This document shows, one piece after another, positions 1-7,874 of a stretch of 39,130 bases of DNA; within the stretch, counting starts at the first letter, position 1; each line of letters opens with the position of its first letter. A program made the translations under genes and the position numbers. This stretch comes from an uncultured Lachnospiraceae bacterium (lineage in GTDB: Bacteria > Bacillota > Clostridia > Lachnospirales > Lachnospiraceae), in the NCBI GenBank assembly GCA_947626395.1, contig CANQRU010000034.1:1-39130 (forward strand). Reading direction: 5' to 3'. The notes below the pieces were generated by a model. It was not told the DNA's origin. It ran no database searches and was given only the letters and a program-made list of their open reading frames with translations.

Positions 1-309
1 TGGGGAAATGAGTCTGAGGTCATCGTCCCTTGGGGATCGTCTTTTTCATGTCAACTGACAATTCGTTTACTTCATCGGATCAGCAGAAAGGTCTTTACAT
101 CGCCCTGGTTTTGTGCTATACTGAATACACTTCATGGAAATTCAGAGCACATATCTGCGGACAGCGGCGTTCATGCCGCCCGTGTCTTTCGGTATATCGA
201 TGGCGTTTCGCCTGGAATTCCACGAGGGAAAATAAGATAGACAGGCGTGGAAACATCGGTTATACTATACGCAGATCGTAAATCAGGGGAGGAAAGGAGG
301 AACTTGGCG
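1..309. other. Leader region without a gene
   Basis: I find no credible gene in the first 309 bases. A short open frame at 30-281 has no ribosome site and no recognisable protein. The only supported site is the promoter at 238-266. A weak GTCCC/GGGAT stem followed by a T-rich stretch near position 30-50 could be the tail of a terminator for a gene outside the window, but it is too weak to call. Confidence 0.5.
238..266 (+). promoter_or_regulatory. Sigma-A-type promoter of first Uma2 gene
   Basis: TAGACA (238-243) and TATACT (261-266) are separated by exactly 17 bases, which fits a housekeeping promoter. Transcription would start about 40 bases before the ribosome site AAGGAGG at 294-300. The second Uma2 gene has a promoter of the same layout. 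Confidence 0.6.
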
Positions 310-915
310 ATGATTTTCTACGGAGAGCCTGTCGGAGAGGACGAGGTTATAAGAAGGAATATGGAGTTGGCAAAAAGAAAAGATTTTACGGTAGCGGATG
401 TGGACGCGCTTCCGGAGGAGGAGCGCGCGGAGATCATTGACGGACAGATTTTCCTGTTTGCATCGCCGAGGACGGTGCATCAGAGGCTGCTTGTCCGGAT
501 ATGGTCAAAGCTGGATGCCCATATCGCTGAAAAAGGCGGCCCATGCCAGGCGTTCGTGGCGCCGCTTGACGTCTATTTGAACAATGACGACAGGACGCGG
601 ATGGAGCCGGATGTCTTCGTGATCTGCGACCCGTCGAAGGTGCATGAGGACGCCTGCTACGGCGCGCCGGACCTGGTGATCGAAGTCATATCCAAATCCA
701 CCAAACGCCGGGATTACGGCTTGAAGGTGCTGAAATACCGCACCGCGGGAGTTCGCGAATACTGGATCGTGGATCCGTATCAGAAGAATGTGACTGTGTA
801 CTGGTTTGAGGATGAAAGCCAAAACTGCCAGTATGCGTTCGATGAGGAGATCGCATTTCATATGTACCCGGAGCTGACCATTTGTATGAATGATCTGCTG
901 GGAGGGAATGCGTAG
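310..915 (+). CDS. Uma2 family endonuclease (DUF820)
   Basis: This is a 201-residue protein of the Uma2 family, a PD-(D/E)XK nuclease fold whose physiological role is poorly known. The sequence shows the family core: EIIDGQIFLFASP at residues 41-53, MEPDVFVICDPSK at 98-110, GAPDLVIEVIS at 118-128 and GVREYWIVDPY at 147-157. The acidic residues E99, D101, D121 and E125 are the likely metal ligands. I chose the ATG at 310 because a perfect AAGGAGG lies nine bases upstream; an in-frame ATG at 247 precedes this site and lies inside the promoter region. A close paralogue lies at 24317-24907. The gene stands alone behind its own promoter, and the cyclophilin gene follows after 101 bases. Family assignment is firm; the role is unknown. 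Confidence 0.88.
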   Translation: MIFYGEPVGEDEVIRRNMELAKRKDFTVADVDALPEEERAEIIDGQIFLFASPRTVHQRLLVRIWSKLDAHIAEKGGPCQAFVAPLDVYLNNDDRTRMEPDVFVICDPSKVHEDACYGAPDLVIEVISKSTKRRDYGLKVLKYRTAGVREYWIVDPYQKNVTVYWFEDESQNCQYAFDEEIAFHMYPELTICMNDLLGGNA

Positions 916-1016
916 CGATGGGAATGCGGCATTCAGACTGCGCCAATATGCGGGAAGGGGCGTTTGCAGCGCGTTTTCCGCGTTGAGATAAGTAATGAAA
1001 AGAGGAGACCGTAACT

Positions 1017-1841
1017 ATGGAAGGTAAATCGCAGAAGAAGCCGCAGAATGCGGCACAAGGCAAACCGCAGAATACATCACAGGGCAAATCGCAGAATAAG
1101 CAGAAGAACAAACCGCAGAACGGCTCGCAGGACGGAAAAGGTCTTATTATCATATGCGCAGCGGTCGCAGTTGTGGTAGTTCTGCTTCTTGTGGCATTTA
1201 TCGCAAGAGGGCTGGGCGCCGGCAGGGACGCGGAGCAGAACGCGGAGACCACGGTGGCGACGGAGGCGGATGACGGCGCCGCGGAAGGGACTGCCGATGC
1301 TGCAGGCGATGGAATGGTAACGGGGCCGGATGGGATCGAGAATCCAATCTATGCGGATATCACCGTCGAAGGCTACGGTACGATAACGGTCGCGATGGAT
1401 GCGTCCGCCGCGCCCATTACGGTGGAGAATTTTATTGCGCTGGCAGAGGATGGTTTCTACGATGGGCTGACATTTCACAGGATCATTGACGGCTTTATGA
1501 TGCAGGGCGGCGATCCGGAGGGAACCGGTCTTGGCGGAGCGGACCAGGAGATCGTCGGCGAATTCTCGGCGAACGGCCATGACAATCCGCTGTCCCATAC
1601 CCGGGGAGCAATCTCCATGGCCAGGTCCCAGAACTATGACAGCGCCAGTTCCCAGTTCTTTATCGTCCAGTCCGATAGTACATATCTGGACGGTCAGTAC
1701 GCCGCATTCGGTTATGTGACGTCCGGCATGGAGTATGTGGATCAGATCTGCAGGGACGCGAAGCCGACGGACGGCAACGGGACCATCGCGAAGGAAGACC
1801 AGCCAGTGATCACGTCGATCGTGATCAGGCGGGAAGAGTAA
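1017..1841 (+). CDS. Membrane-anchored cyclophilin-type peptidyl-prolyl isomerase
   Basis: This 274-residue protein should catalyse cis-trans isomerisation of prolyl bonds outside the cell. Residues 1-40 are a cytoplasmic low-complexity tract of Lys, Gln, Asn and Pro. Residues about 43-65 form one hydrophobic membrane segment (IIICAAVAVVVVLLLVAF). A Thr/Ala/Glu-rich linker leads to the cyclophilin domain from about residue 112 to the end. Family motifs are FHRIIDGFMMQGGDPEGTG and SQFFIVQSD. The catalytic Arg of FHR and the Gln of MQGG are present. The ATG at 1017 is preceded by AGAGGAGACC, almost the same as the ribosome site before nagA downstream. It probably helps fold exported proteins; no specific client is indicated. 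Confidence 0.9.
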   Translation: MEGKSQKKPQNAAQGKPQNTSQGKSQNKQKNKPQNGSQDGKGLIIICAAVAVVVVLLLVAFIARGLGAGRDAEQNAETTVATEADDGAAEGTADAAGDGMVTGPDGIENPIYADITVEGYGTITVAMDASAAPITVENFIALAEDGFYDGLTFHRIIDGFMMQGGDPEGTGLGGADQEIVGEFSANGHDNPLSHTRGAISMARSQNYDSASSQFFIVQSDSTYLDGQYAAFGYVTSGMEYVDQICRDAKPTDGNGTIAKEDQPVITSIVIRREE

Positions 1842-1958
1842 CGAGAAAATAATAGCAAGAATAATGCCACAGAAGCCTGTGAACGCATCAACTGCGTGTA
1901 AGTACCGCGGGCAGATGGCTGGAGTAATAGGCGTTTATTCAGAGAGGAGACCACAACT

Positions 1959-3098
1959 ATGATCATACAGAGTACCCGTGTCTGGCAGGCAGGACAGTTC
2001 ATCCCGGCGCAGTTGGATGTACAGCGGGGCCGGATCGAAGCGGTATATGCGTACAACACGAAGACGTCCGACGCGGACTACGGCGATAAGCGTATCGTAC
2101 CAGGCTTTATCGACATCCACACCCACGGCGCGTACGGCTTCGATACCAATGACGGCGAGCCGGAGGGCCTCCGCGGATGGATGCGCCGCATCCCGGAAGA
2201 AGGCGTCACCTCGATTCTTCCGACTACCGTGACCCAGATGCCGGACGTTCTCACGAAAGCGGTGGAGAACGTGGCGTCGGTTGTGGAAAATGGTTACGAG
2301 GGCGCCGAGATCCTGGGGATTCATTTCGAGGGACCGTATCTGGATATGGAATACAAGGGGGCCCAGCCGCCGGAGGCGATCGCGAAGCCGTCGGTGGAGC
2401 AGTTCCAGATGTATCAGGAGACGGCCCGCGGGCTGATCCGCTATATCACGCTGGCGCCGGAGCATGACGAAGATTTTGCGCTGACCCGCTACTGCAGCAC
2501 CCACGGCGTGGTGGTCAGCATGGGCCATTCATCGGCGAACTATGAGCAGGCGATCCTGGGCGTCGCCAACGGCGCGATGTCCATGACCCATGTCTATAAT
2601 GGCATGACCGCCTACCATCACCGCAAGCCGGGGCTGGTGGGGACGGCCATGCGCGTCCGCGACATCTATGGCGAGGTCATCTGCGACGGATGCCATTCCC
2701 ACCTGGCGGCGCTGAATAATTTCTTCACGGCCAAAGGCCGCGATTATGCGATCATGATCACCGATTCCCTGCGTGCCAAGCACTGCCCGCCCGGCGGCGA
2801 GTACGATCTGGGGGGCCATCCGATTGAGATCCGTGAAAATGGTCTCGCTTATCTGAAAGGTACCGACACGATCGCCGGAAGCACTCTGCATATGAACCGG
2901 GGACTTAAGCTTCTGGTAGAAGATGCTATGGTGCCGTTCGACGCGGCGCTGAACTCCTGCACGCTGAATCCGGCGCGGTGCCTGGGCGTGTCCGGCCGGA
3001 AAGGCCGTCTGGCGGCCGGGTGCGACGCGGATATCGTGGTGCTGGAAGACAATTATGATGTGTGCCAGACGTATTGCCGGGGAGCGGCGCAGCTGTGA
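1959..3098 (+). CDS. nagA: N-acetylglucosamine-6-phosphate deacetylase
   Basis: This 379-residue cytoplasmic amidohydrolase removes acetate from GlcNAc-6-phosphate, feeding amino-sugar catabolism and wall-sugar recycling. Visible metal and active-site residues are the HxH pair H54/H56 (DIHTHGAYGFDT), E124 (HFEGPYL), H190 (SMGHSSA), H211 (MTHVYNGM) and D269 (MITDS). Length is normal for the family. The ATG at 1959 follows AGAGGAGACCACAACT. It sits 117 bases after the cyclophilin gene with no terminator between them, so the two may be co-transcribed. No nagB or PTS gene is nearby. A strong terminator follows at 3134-3172. Confidence 0.93.
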   Translation: MIIQSTRVWQAGQFIPAQLDVQRGRIEAVYAYNTKTSDADYGDKRIVPGFIDIHTHGAYGFDTNDGEPEGLRGWMRRIPEEGVTSILPTTVTQMPDVLTKAVENVASVVENGYEGAEILGIHFEGPYLDMEYKGAQPPEAIAKPSVEQFQMYQETARGLIRYITLAPEHDEDFALTRYCSTHGVVVSMGHSSANYEQAILGVANGAMSMTHVYNGMTAYHHRKPGLVGTAMRVRDIYGEVICDGCHSHLAALNNFFTAKGRDYAIMITDSLRAKHCPPGGEYDLGGHPIEIRENGLAYLKGTDTIAGSTLHMNRGLKLLVEDAMVPFDAALNSCTLNPARCLGVSGRKGRLAAGCDADIVVLEDNYDVCQTYCRGAAQL

Positions 3099-3133
3099 TC
3101 AGGCAGCTGACATTGCTATGCAGACTAATACTA

Positions 3134-3172
3134 ATACCGAGAGTATTGCGATAATCCTCTCGGTATTTTTTT
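3134..3172 (+). terminator. Intrinsic terminator after nagA
   Basis: A perfect 10-bp stem, ATACCGAGAG (3134-3143) with CTCTCGGTAT (3157-3166), is followed directly by seven T residues. It ends the cyclophilin-nagA unit and separates it from the minus-strand toxin gene. Confidence 0.9.
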
Positions 3173-3207
3173 GGCGTTGTTCCGTATTTTCCCGGGAAAA
3201 GATAAGA

Positions 3208-3606
3208 TTATTGCTCAACATTTTCATATTCCAAGAATTGTGCTACTGTCATGCATTGGGGATGTTTCATATCAAGGCTGAGGAAATCCTTGTCTCCGGT
3301 AAGGATAATATCTACATCATACACAATAGCTGCATTAAGGATTGGCTGATCTTTGGCATCACGGATCAGCTTTTCTGCATGGTCAACCGCCGGGATCAGT
3401 TCATAAGACATTTCTGCAAGCAACACTTCTACATCCGGCAAAAAGCGTGATGCCTTCCGTTTCAAAATTTCTCTGATTTCTGTGATGTTACGGTCACATA
3501 AAACCATTTCATGCTTATCCGCGACATATAACAATACCCGCGCCGGTTTGGAATTTGGGAATACCAATGCGGAAAACAGGACGTTCGTATCGATCAATAT
3601 CCGCAT
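3208..3606 (-). CDS. PIN-domain toxin of a toxin-antitoxin pair
   Basis: This 132-residue protein is a single PIN domain, the fold of metal-dependent RNases that serve as VapC-like toxins. The acidic active-site residues are visible: D6 (ILIDTNVLFSAL), E43 (ITEIREIL), D86 (DAKDQPIL) and D105 (LTGDKDFL). The LIDTNVLFSALVFP opening is typical of the COG1569 subgroup. The gene begins four bases after the antitoxin stop, so the two are translated from one message with the antitoxin first, the usual order. Target RNA is not predictable from sequence. Confidence 0.86.
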   Translation of the reverse strand: MRILIDTNVLFSALVFPNSKPARVLLYVADKHEMVLCDRNITEIREILKRKASRFLPDVEVLLAEMSYELIPAVDHAEKLIRDAKDQPILNAAIVYDVDIILTGDKDFLSLDMKHPQCMTVAQFLEYENVEQ

Positions 3607-3610
3607 TGTT

Positions 3611-3865
3611 TCAATCCTTCCCGTAACGTATTTCGTCTACTAACGCCTGCACATCCTCTTCGCTGGAAATTCCCATTGTATCGGCAGCGCCGGCGAAGGC
3701 GGCCTGTGCCCTGCGAATTGCCTGCGCAGACGCATTACTCACAACAACTTCTCCGTCCTGTTTTTGGAAAAAGAGAATTTTATCACCGGATTTGAGACCG
3801 AGCAGACGGCGAATTTCTACCGGCACCGTGATTTGACCATTGGCAGAGACTTTTGCTAAATTCAT
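3611..3865 (-). CDS. AbrB/MazE-family antitoxin
   Basis: This 84-residue protein opens with a SpoVT/AbrB swapped-hairpin DNA-binding domain (KVSANGQITVPVEIRRLLG, residues 4-22, then GDKILFF). The C-terminal half (about residues 45-84) should wrap the PIN toxin. It likely neutralises the toxin and represses the shared promoter. I chose the ATG at 3865 because GAAAGGATGG lies just upstream and the AbrB motif begins immediately; a longer frame reaching 3997 runs through the promoter and into the intron remnant and is not credible. Confidence 0.85.
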   Translation of the reverse strand: MNLAKVSANGQITVPVEIRRLLGLKSGDKILFFQKQDGEVVVSNASAQAIRRAQAAFAGAADTMGISSEEDVQALVDEIRYGKD

Positions 3866-3916
3866 AATTTCCATCCTTTCATTCTTAAAATCTAAAGAAA
3901 ACTTGAGATTGCTATT

Positions 3917-3945
3917 ATTATATCCCCAAACCGAATGAAAGTAAA
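3917..3945 (-). promoter_or_regulatory. Promoter of antitoxin-toxin operon
   Basis: Read on the minus strand, TTTACT (3945-3940) and TATAAT (3922-3917) are separated by 17 bases. The consensus -10 box lies about 50 bases before the antitoxin start. An AbrB-type antitoxin would be expected to bind here, but no clear operator repeat was identified. Confidence 0.7.
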
Positions 3946-3995
3946 CACGAATGAGGAAATTTAATTTCTGCCTTGCGTATCGGTCTGTGCACGTC

Positions 3996-4071
3996 AACCA
4001 TTGAAATTACCGTGTAACGGCATGCACGGTTCTGTGAGAGGACGGTGGCTGATCACCGCCTCTCACTCGAT
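3996..4071 (+). mobile_element. Probable 3' remnant of a group II intron (domains V-VI)
   Basis: The stretch resembles the end of bacterial group II introns. A domain V-like hairpin pairs ACCGTG (4009-4014) with CACGGT (4025-4030). Directly after comes a domain VI-like stem pairing GAGAGG (4036-4041) with CCTCTC (4059-4064) and GGTG (4044-4047) with CACC (4054-4057), ending in ACTCGAT. This order and wording match what I recall of complete introns. Domain V is a few bases short, and no maturase gene or earlier intron domain is visible upstream, so this is a decayed relic. It lies between two minus-strand genes and extends under their intergenic region only. Confidence 0.55.
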
Positions 4072-4161
4072 CGTATGCCGGGAGCGGTGTCAGAGGCGTG
4101 CTTTCTGCATTATGCGCATTCGGCGCTGCGCTCTTCTGACGGCTTCCGTATTTTTGCTTTT

Positions 4162-5559
4162 CTATTTCCACCCATCCGGCAGATATGACATCGTGTTAGC
4201 GATCATATCATCTACCAGTTTCTTCACGTCTGCCTCTGCGGCGCGTCCCTTCACCAGAGGATCATTTAGGAACGCTTCATAGACCAGATCCCGGTTGCAG
4301 GTCAGCGCGGCCCGAAGCGTCCGCTCGTGGTTCTCCACATGGGGCATGACCAGCGCCCGCACATTTTCCGGAATCTCGCCTGCCGCGACGGGGCGGATGG
4401 AATCACGGCTGAATACCGCGTTGGTTTCCACCACGGCTTCCGCGGGCAGATTCGGGATCTGCAGGGCGGTGTTGGGAATATTTACGTTGCTGATCACCCG
4501 GTCCAGGCCGCAGAGGGCGCGGATCAGGGAAATGCCCTCCTCGCCGGTGGGCTTCAGATCCAGCTCTTCTTCTCCGTTTGCCAGCCGCTGGCTGCGCGCG
4601 AGCCGTTTCGCCAGATCCTCCTTGCGCCATGACACCGGCGTAAGGCCGAATTTCCAACTCTTCACGGTCTCCGGATCCTTCAGATATTCGCCGCCCGGCA
4701 TGAACTCGGCCAGATGGCGGTCGCCGGCCGCGGCGATCAGGCCGTAGCGCTTGAACAGGTCGAATTTCACCCGATGGGCGCAGTTGAAGGTGCTGTTCAT
4801 CCAGTTGTTGTCCGCCTGGCCGAAGCCTTCCTCATAATGGGAATCCACATACTGCCGGTAGACCGGGAAGAGGTCAATGCCCTTGTAGGAAGCCGCGTCG
4901 AACCATGTGAAATGGTTGATGCCCAGCACATTGATGATGATGTCGCTGCGGTCGATATGCTCCAGGCCAAAGGTCTCCTCGCAGATGCCTGCCAGGACCT
5001 TCTGGGTGCCGAACACCTCGTGGCAGCAGCCGAAGGCCTTGATCTGCGGAAATACATGGTACAGCGTCTTCACGCACAGGGACATGGGATTCGTGTAGTT
5101 GATGATCCAGGCGTCCGGCGAATACGCTTTGATGGCTTCGGCGATCTCCACGAACATGGGGATCGTGCGCAGCGCCCGGATGATGCCGCCGGGGCCGGCC
5201 GTGTCGCCGACGGACTGATAGATACCCAGCCGCTCCGGCAGGTGCACGTCGGATTCCATCTCGTCAAAGGTGCCGGGCAGGATGGAGATGACAACGAAAT
5301 CCGCGCCGCACAGGGCGTCCTTAAGCGTCGGAACCGTCTTGTACTCCCACTTGCCGGCTGCGTCCGGGCGGGCGGACAGGTGATTGCCGATGATCTCGTT
5401 GTTCTTCGCCGCCTGCTCGTCGATGTCGTAGAGACGGACGGTTCCGCTCAGGGAATTATTTCTCGCCAGATCCGTCATAAATGTCCACGCCCATCCCCGG
5501 GAGCCGCCGCCGATGTAGGCGACCTGCAGGTCTGTGATTCTGCCGTCTGCGTATTTCAT
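4162..5559 (-). CDS. lplD: GH4 alpha-galacturonidase
   Basis: This 465-residue protein is a glycoside hydrolase family 4 enzyme using NAD and a divalent metal. Visible features are the dinucleotide-binding loop AYIGGGSRGWAW (14-25), SILPGTFDEME (92-102), the metal-binding CCHEVFGTQK (178-187, with C179 and H180) and VLGINHFTW (211-219). The wording VHLPERLGIYQSVGDT followed by AGPGGIIRALR, together with CHEVFG, matches Bacillus subtilis LplD, an alpha-galacturonidase, rather than MelA-type galactosidases. It would release galacturonate from short pectic oligosaccharides in the cytoplasm. The ATG at 5559 has AAAAAGGAGGG nine bases upstream. No uronate pathway or sugar transporter gene lies nearby, so the substrate call rests on similarity alone. 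Confidence 0.82.
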   Translation of the reverse strand: MKYADGRITDLQVAYIGGGSRGWAWTFMTDLARNNSLSGTVRLYDIDEQAAKNNEIIGNHLSARPDAAGKWEYKTVPTLKDALCGADFVVISILPGTFDEMESDVHLPERLGIYQSVGDTAGPGGIIRALRTIPMFVEIAEAIKAYSPDAWIINYTNPMSLCVKTLYHVFPQIKAFGCCHEVFGTQKVLAGICEETFGLEHIDRSDIIINVLGINHFTWFDAASYKGIDLFPVYRQYVDSHYEEGFGQADNNWMNSTFNCAHRVKFDLFKRYGLIAAAGDRHLAEFMPGGEYLKDPETVKSWKFGLTPVSWRKEDLAKRLARSQRLANGEEELDLKPTGEEGISLIRALCGLDRVISNVNIPNTALQIPNLPAEAVVETNAVFSRDSIRPVAAGEIPENVRALVMPHVENHERTLRAALTCNRDLVYEAFLNDPLVKGRAAEADVKKLVDDMIANTMSYLPDGWK

Positions 5560-5604
5560 GATAAATGCCCTCCTTTTTGCTATTTAAGAAATATACGGAT
5601 ACCA

Positions 5605-5630
5605 CGTCGTTAAAATATCGGAATACGACG
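5605..5630. promoter_or_regulatory. Inverted repeat upstream of GH4 gene
   Basis: CGTCGT (5605-5610) and ACGACG (5625-5630) form an inverted repeat with a 14-base AT-rich centre, 46-71 bases before the GH4 start. The spacing and position suggest an operator for an unlinked repressor. No clear -35/-10 pair was found with it. Upstream, 5641-5700 is a GC-rich interrupted palindrome (GGCGGCCCGG with CCGGGCCGGCC) without a T-run. Confidence 0.3.
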
Positions 5631-5700
5631 AACGACTGATGCCGGCCGCCGGCGGCCCGGAACTGTGAGCAAAGGCGCGCGGTCATCCCGGGCCGGCCGC

Positions 5701-7152
5701 TTATTTTAAATCCATCTCTTCAAAGGAGATCAGCCGTATATGCGGGTTATTCCCGTAGCGCTCCTGTACGGCGTCCTGGAATCCATTTCTGGAAAAGACG
5801 GTATACCATTTATCCGGATAGGCGAACAGTTCGCCCCGCTCCAGAAGTGTTTCTACCACGTCTGTCCCGACCTTTTCGCTGCGCCATTTGCACTCGCCGA
5901 ACCACGCGGAATGCTCCTGCACAGCCATCAGGTCGATCTCTTCCTGGCATTTCTTTATGGGGTTCGGTCCCCACCACCGGCCCACGTCGCCGAAGAAGAA
6001 GGGGAGCGCTGCGTGAACTTCCGGCAGAAACAGGTACTGCCGGCATATTTCCTCGAAGATGCTTCCCATGAAATCGCTGAGCTGCGGCTTCACCGCCATA
6101 TAGTAAAGGGCTTCGCCCATACCGCTGGCGATGAGGCTCAGATTGGGCCGCACAAAGCGGTACCAGAACAGAAACATATTGTCGGCCAGCCGGTACAGAG
6201 TTCTGCGGCTGGCCGCGCTTTCTGTGAACGGCGTCTCCCTGCGGACGATACCGATGGAGATCAGGGAATTCAGCTGGCTGCTGCAGCCGCTGGTCTCCAG
6301 GCCGGTTCTGGTAGCGATCTCGTTCAGCCGGCTGGCGCCGCCGGCGATGGCGGTGATAATGGACTGGTAGGTGGCGGGTTCTCTCAGCTCCTGCTTCAGA
6401 AGATTGGACGGCTCCTCGAAGAGACGGCCGCTCTCGTCGAAGAACAGCCGGACGATATTGTCGTCCACAGACAGAGCGGTATCGATCCGTGAGAGGTATT
6501 CCGGCACTCCGCCGGTTATTCCATAGAGAATGGCCTGCTCCTCGCCGGAAAATCCGGGAAGCATGGCTTTTGACTCAAAATACGTAAACGGCCGCAGCTT
6601 AAACTGTGATGTCCGTCTGCCATAAAGAGGACTCTTGTAGCCCAGTACCTGATTCTCCATAAAGCTCATGGAAGAGCCGCAGAGGATCAAAAACAGCTTA
6701 CTGTCCTTCCAGCGCTGATCGATATGGCTCTGGAGCATGGAGGAAATGGCTGGGTACGAGGCGGCCAGGTACGGATATTCGTCGATGGCCAATATGATTC
6801 TTTGGGTATCGCAAAGCCGGTCGATATAATCGAGCAGCGCCGCGAAATCACGAAATACCGGGGTCGGCGCGCCCGGAACCTGCTGCGGCGCAGAAGAGAG
6901 GGAAGTCCCGTTGGCCGGTGTCTCTGTAAACAGAGCGGTCTGGGCCATCACTGCTTTCGATAAACCGGCCAGATTATCCTGGGAGGTTCCCTCCACCGCC
7001 ATATAATAGACGGCGGATTTATCCTTAAGAAATTCCTGGATCAGAGTTGTCTTCCCGATTCGGCGCCGCCCGTAAAAAACAGCGAATTCAAAGGATTCTT
7101 TCCGGTAAGCCTCTTCCAGTTTCTGTAATTCTCTGCTGCGCCCGACAAACAT
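5701..7152 (-). CDS. AAA ATPase with C-terminal DUF234-like domain
   Basis: This 483-residue protein belongs to the archaeal-type ATPase group common in anaerobes. Residues 1-250 are the ATPase: MFVGRSREL opening, Walker A GRRRIGKTT (28-36), and Walker B RIILAIDEYPYL with D124/E125. A winged-helix-like middle (about 260-330) follows. The C-terminal part has EEIDLMAV and then FGECKW, spaced like a PD-(D/E)XK nuclease-type core as in DUF234. The partner and substrate of this family are not known. It has its own strong promoter with a perfect palindrome. GC-rich inverted repeats follow at 5641-5700. The family call is sound; the role is unknown. Confidence 0.85.
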   Translation of the reverse strand: MFVGRSRELQKLEEAYRKESFEFAVFYGRRRIGKTTLIQEFLKDKSAVYYMAVEGTSQDNLAGLSKAVMAQTALFTETPANGTSLSSAPQQVPGAPTPVFRDFAALLDYIDRLCDTQRIILAIDEYPYLAASYPAISSMLQSHIDQRWKDSKLFLILCGSSMSFMENQVLGYKSPLYGRRTSQFKLRPFTYFESKAMLPGFSGEEQAILYGITGGVPEYLSRIDTALSVDDNIVRLFFDESGRLFEEPSNLLKQELREPATYQSIITAIAGGASRLNEIATRTGLETSGCSSQLNSLISIGIVRRETPFTESAASRRTLYRLADNMFLFWYRFVRPNLSLIASGMGEALYYMAVKPQLSDFMGSIFEEICRQYLFLPEVHAALPFFFGDVGRWWGPNPIKKCQEEIDLMAVQEHSAWFGECKWRSEKVGTDVVETLLERGELFAYPDKWYTVFSRNGFQDAVQERYGNNPHIRLISFEEMDLK

Positions 7153-7198
7153 AAGTATATGCCTCCTGCTGACGAATAAAGAAAATTGCTAATCCGCA

Positions 7199-7224
7199 AA
7201 TTACTAATTGTACAATTAGTAATT
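7199..7224. repeat. 26-bp perfect palindrome at ATPase promoter
   Basis: AATTACTAATTGT followed by its exact reverse complement ACAATTAGTAATT spans 7199-7224. It begins eight bases past the -10 box of the ATPase promoter on the minus strand, so it covers the expected transcription start. It would act either as a dimer operator or, once transcribed, as a hairpin at the 5' end of the message. Further TTAGT/CTAAT words flank it on both sides. Confidence 0.8.
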
Positions 7225-7232
7225 ATATAATT

Positions 7233-7261
7233 AGTATATATTGGATTAGTTAAAATGTCAA
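7233..7261 (-). promoter_or_regulatory. Strong promoter of AAA ATPase gene
   Basis: On the minus strand, a consensus TTGACA (7261-7256) and TATACT (7238-7233) are 17 bases apart. This is the best promoter match in the window, for a gene of a family rarely expected to be highly expressed, and is presumably held down by a factor binding the adjoining palindrome. Confidence 0.8.
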
Positions 7262-7285
7262 GCACTATAAACTATTATGCTCCTG

Positions 7286-7325
7286 GATATTAAAAATAAA
7301 GAAGGGTGTCACTGGCACCCTTCTT
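7286..7325 (-). terminator. Intrinsic terminator after DUF1622 gene
   Basis: AAGAAGGGTG (7299-7308) pairs with CACCCTTCTT (7316-7325) around a seven-base loop. On the minus strand the stem is followed by TTTATTTTTA. It ends the DUF1622 transcript ten bases after the stop codon. Confidence 0.85.
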
Positions 7326-7334
7326 GCATGGAAA

Positions 7335-7697
7335 TTATTTCCCTTTCGCGGCCTTCAGCGCCGCCGCCGCTTCCTCATCCGCCTTCTCGGTCTTGATCTC
7401 CCAGTGGATCAGGAAGGTCAGCGCCGCCCGCAGCGAGATGATCGCGGCCACCACGGCCACCTCGCTCAGCTGCCGCACGATCACGGTCCTTAAGATCTCG
7501 CTTCCCAGCTTGAATTCCAGCCCCAGCGCCATCCCTGTCGCCAGATTCAGCCGGATCTGCGGATTCTTCTTCACGTAATCCAGGATTCCCCGGCACCCGG
7601 AGATGATGATGACGAACACGCCGACAAACTCAAACACCAGGATCGCGATATCCACTACATGAGTCAGAAGCTGTTCCAGTAATTCGTAGATTTCCAT
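7335..7697 (-). CDS. DUF1622 family membrane protein
   Basis: This 120-residue protein has three hydrophobic segments: about 14-34 (VVDIAILVFEFVGVFVIIISG), about 48-58, and about 75-100 (SEVAVVAAIISLRAALTFLI). A Lys/Ala/Glu-rich cytoplasmic tail ends in KAAKGK. This matches DUF1622, small inner-membrane proteins of unknown function. I place the start at the ATG ending at 7697, where GGAGGG lies about seven bases upstream; an in-frame ATG 36 bases further up overlaps the -10 box and can be excluded. It is a single-gene unit with its own promoter and terminator. Confidence 0.82.
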   Translation of the reverse strand: MEIYELLEQLLTHVVDIAILVFEFVGVFVIIISGCRGILDYVKKNPQIRLNLATGMALGLEFKLGSEILRTVIVRQLSEVAVVAAIISLRAALTFLIHWEIKTEKADEEAAAALKAAKGK

Positions 7698-7731
7698 AAA
7701 ATATTCCCTCCTGCGCGTCCCTCTGTTTCTC

Positions 7732-7760
7732 ATTATATCGGATTATTAACACAATAGCAA
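7732..7760 (-). promoter_or_regulatory. Promoter of DUF1622 gene
   Basis: On the minus strand TTGCTA (7760-7755) and TATAAT (7737-7732) are 17 bases apart, about 35 bases before the chosen start codon. The -10 box overlaps the longer possible reading frame, which supports the shorter protein. Confidence 0.7.
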
Positions 7761-7796
7761 TACACAGGTGAGCCAAAATGTCAGTCAAATATCGCT

Positions 7797-7843
7797 AAAA
7801 AGAGAAATTGTATTCCGGATCATCCGGTCCGCGTCTGACGGAC
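7797..7843 (-). terminator. Probable terminator of polyamine transport operon
   Basis: On the minus strand after potD two small stems occur, GTCCG/CGGAC (7839-7843 with 7827-7831) and CCGGAT/ATCCGG (7815-7827), followed by a T-rich stretch ending in TCTCTTTTT. The stems are short and compete for the same bases, so this is less certain than the other terminators. Confidence 0.45.
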
Positions 7844-7874
7844 ATCTGCCGTCTGCTCGGCTGTCGCGGTCGCT

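Noticed and set aside
3611-3997. 128-residue version of the antitoxin
   Set aside because: The extra N-terminal part covers the promoter at 3917-3945 and has no ribosome site; the AbrB domain begins at the internal ATG with a good ribosome site.
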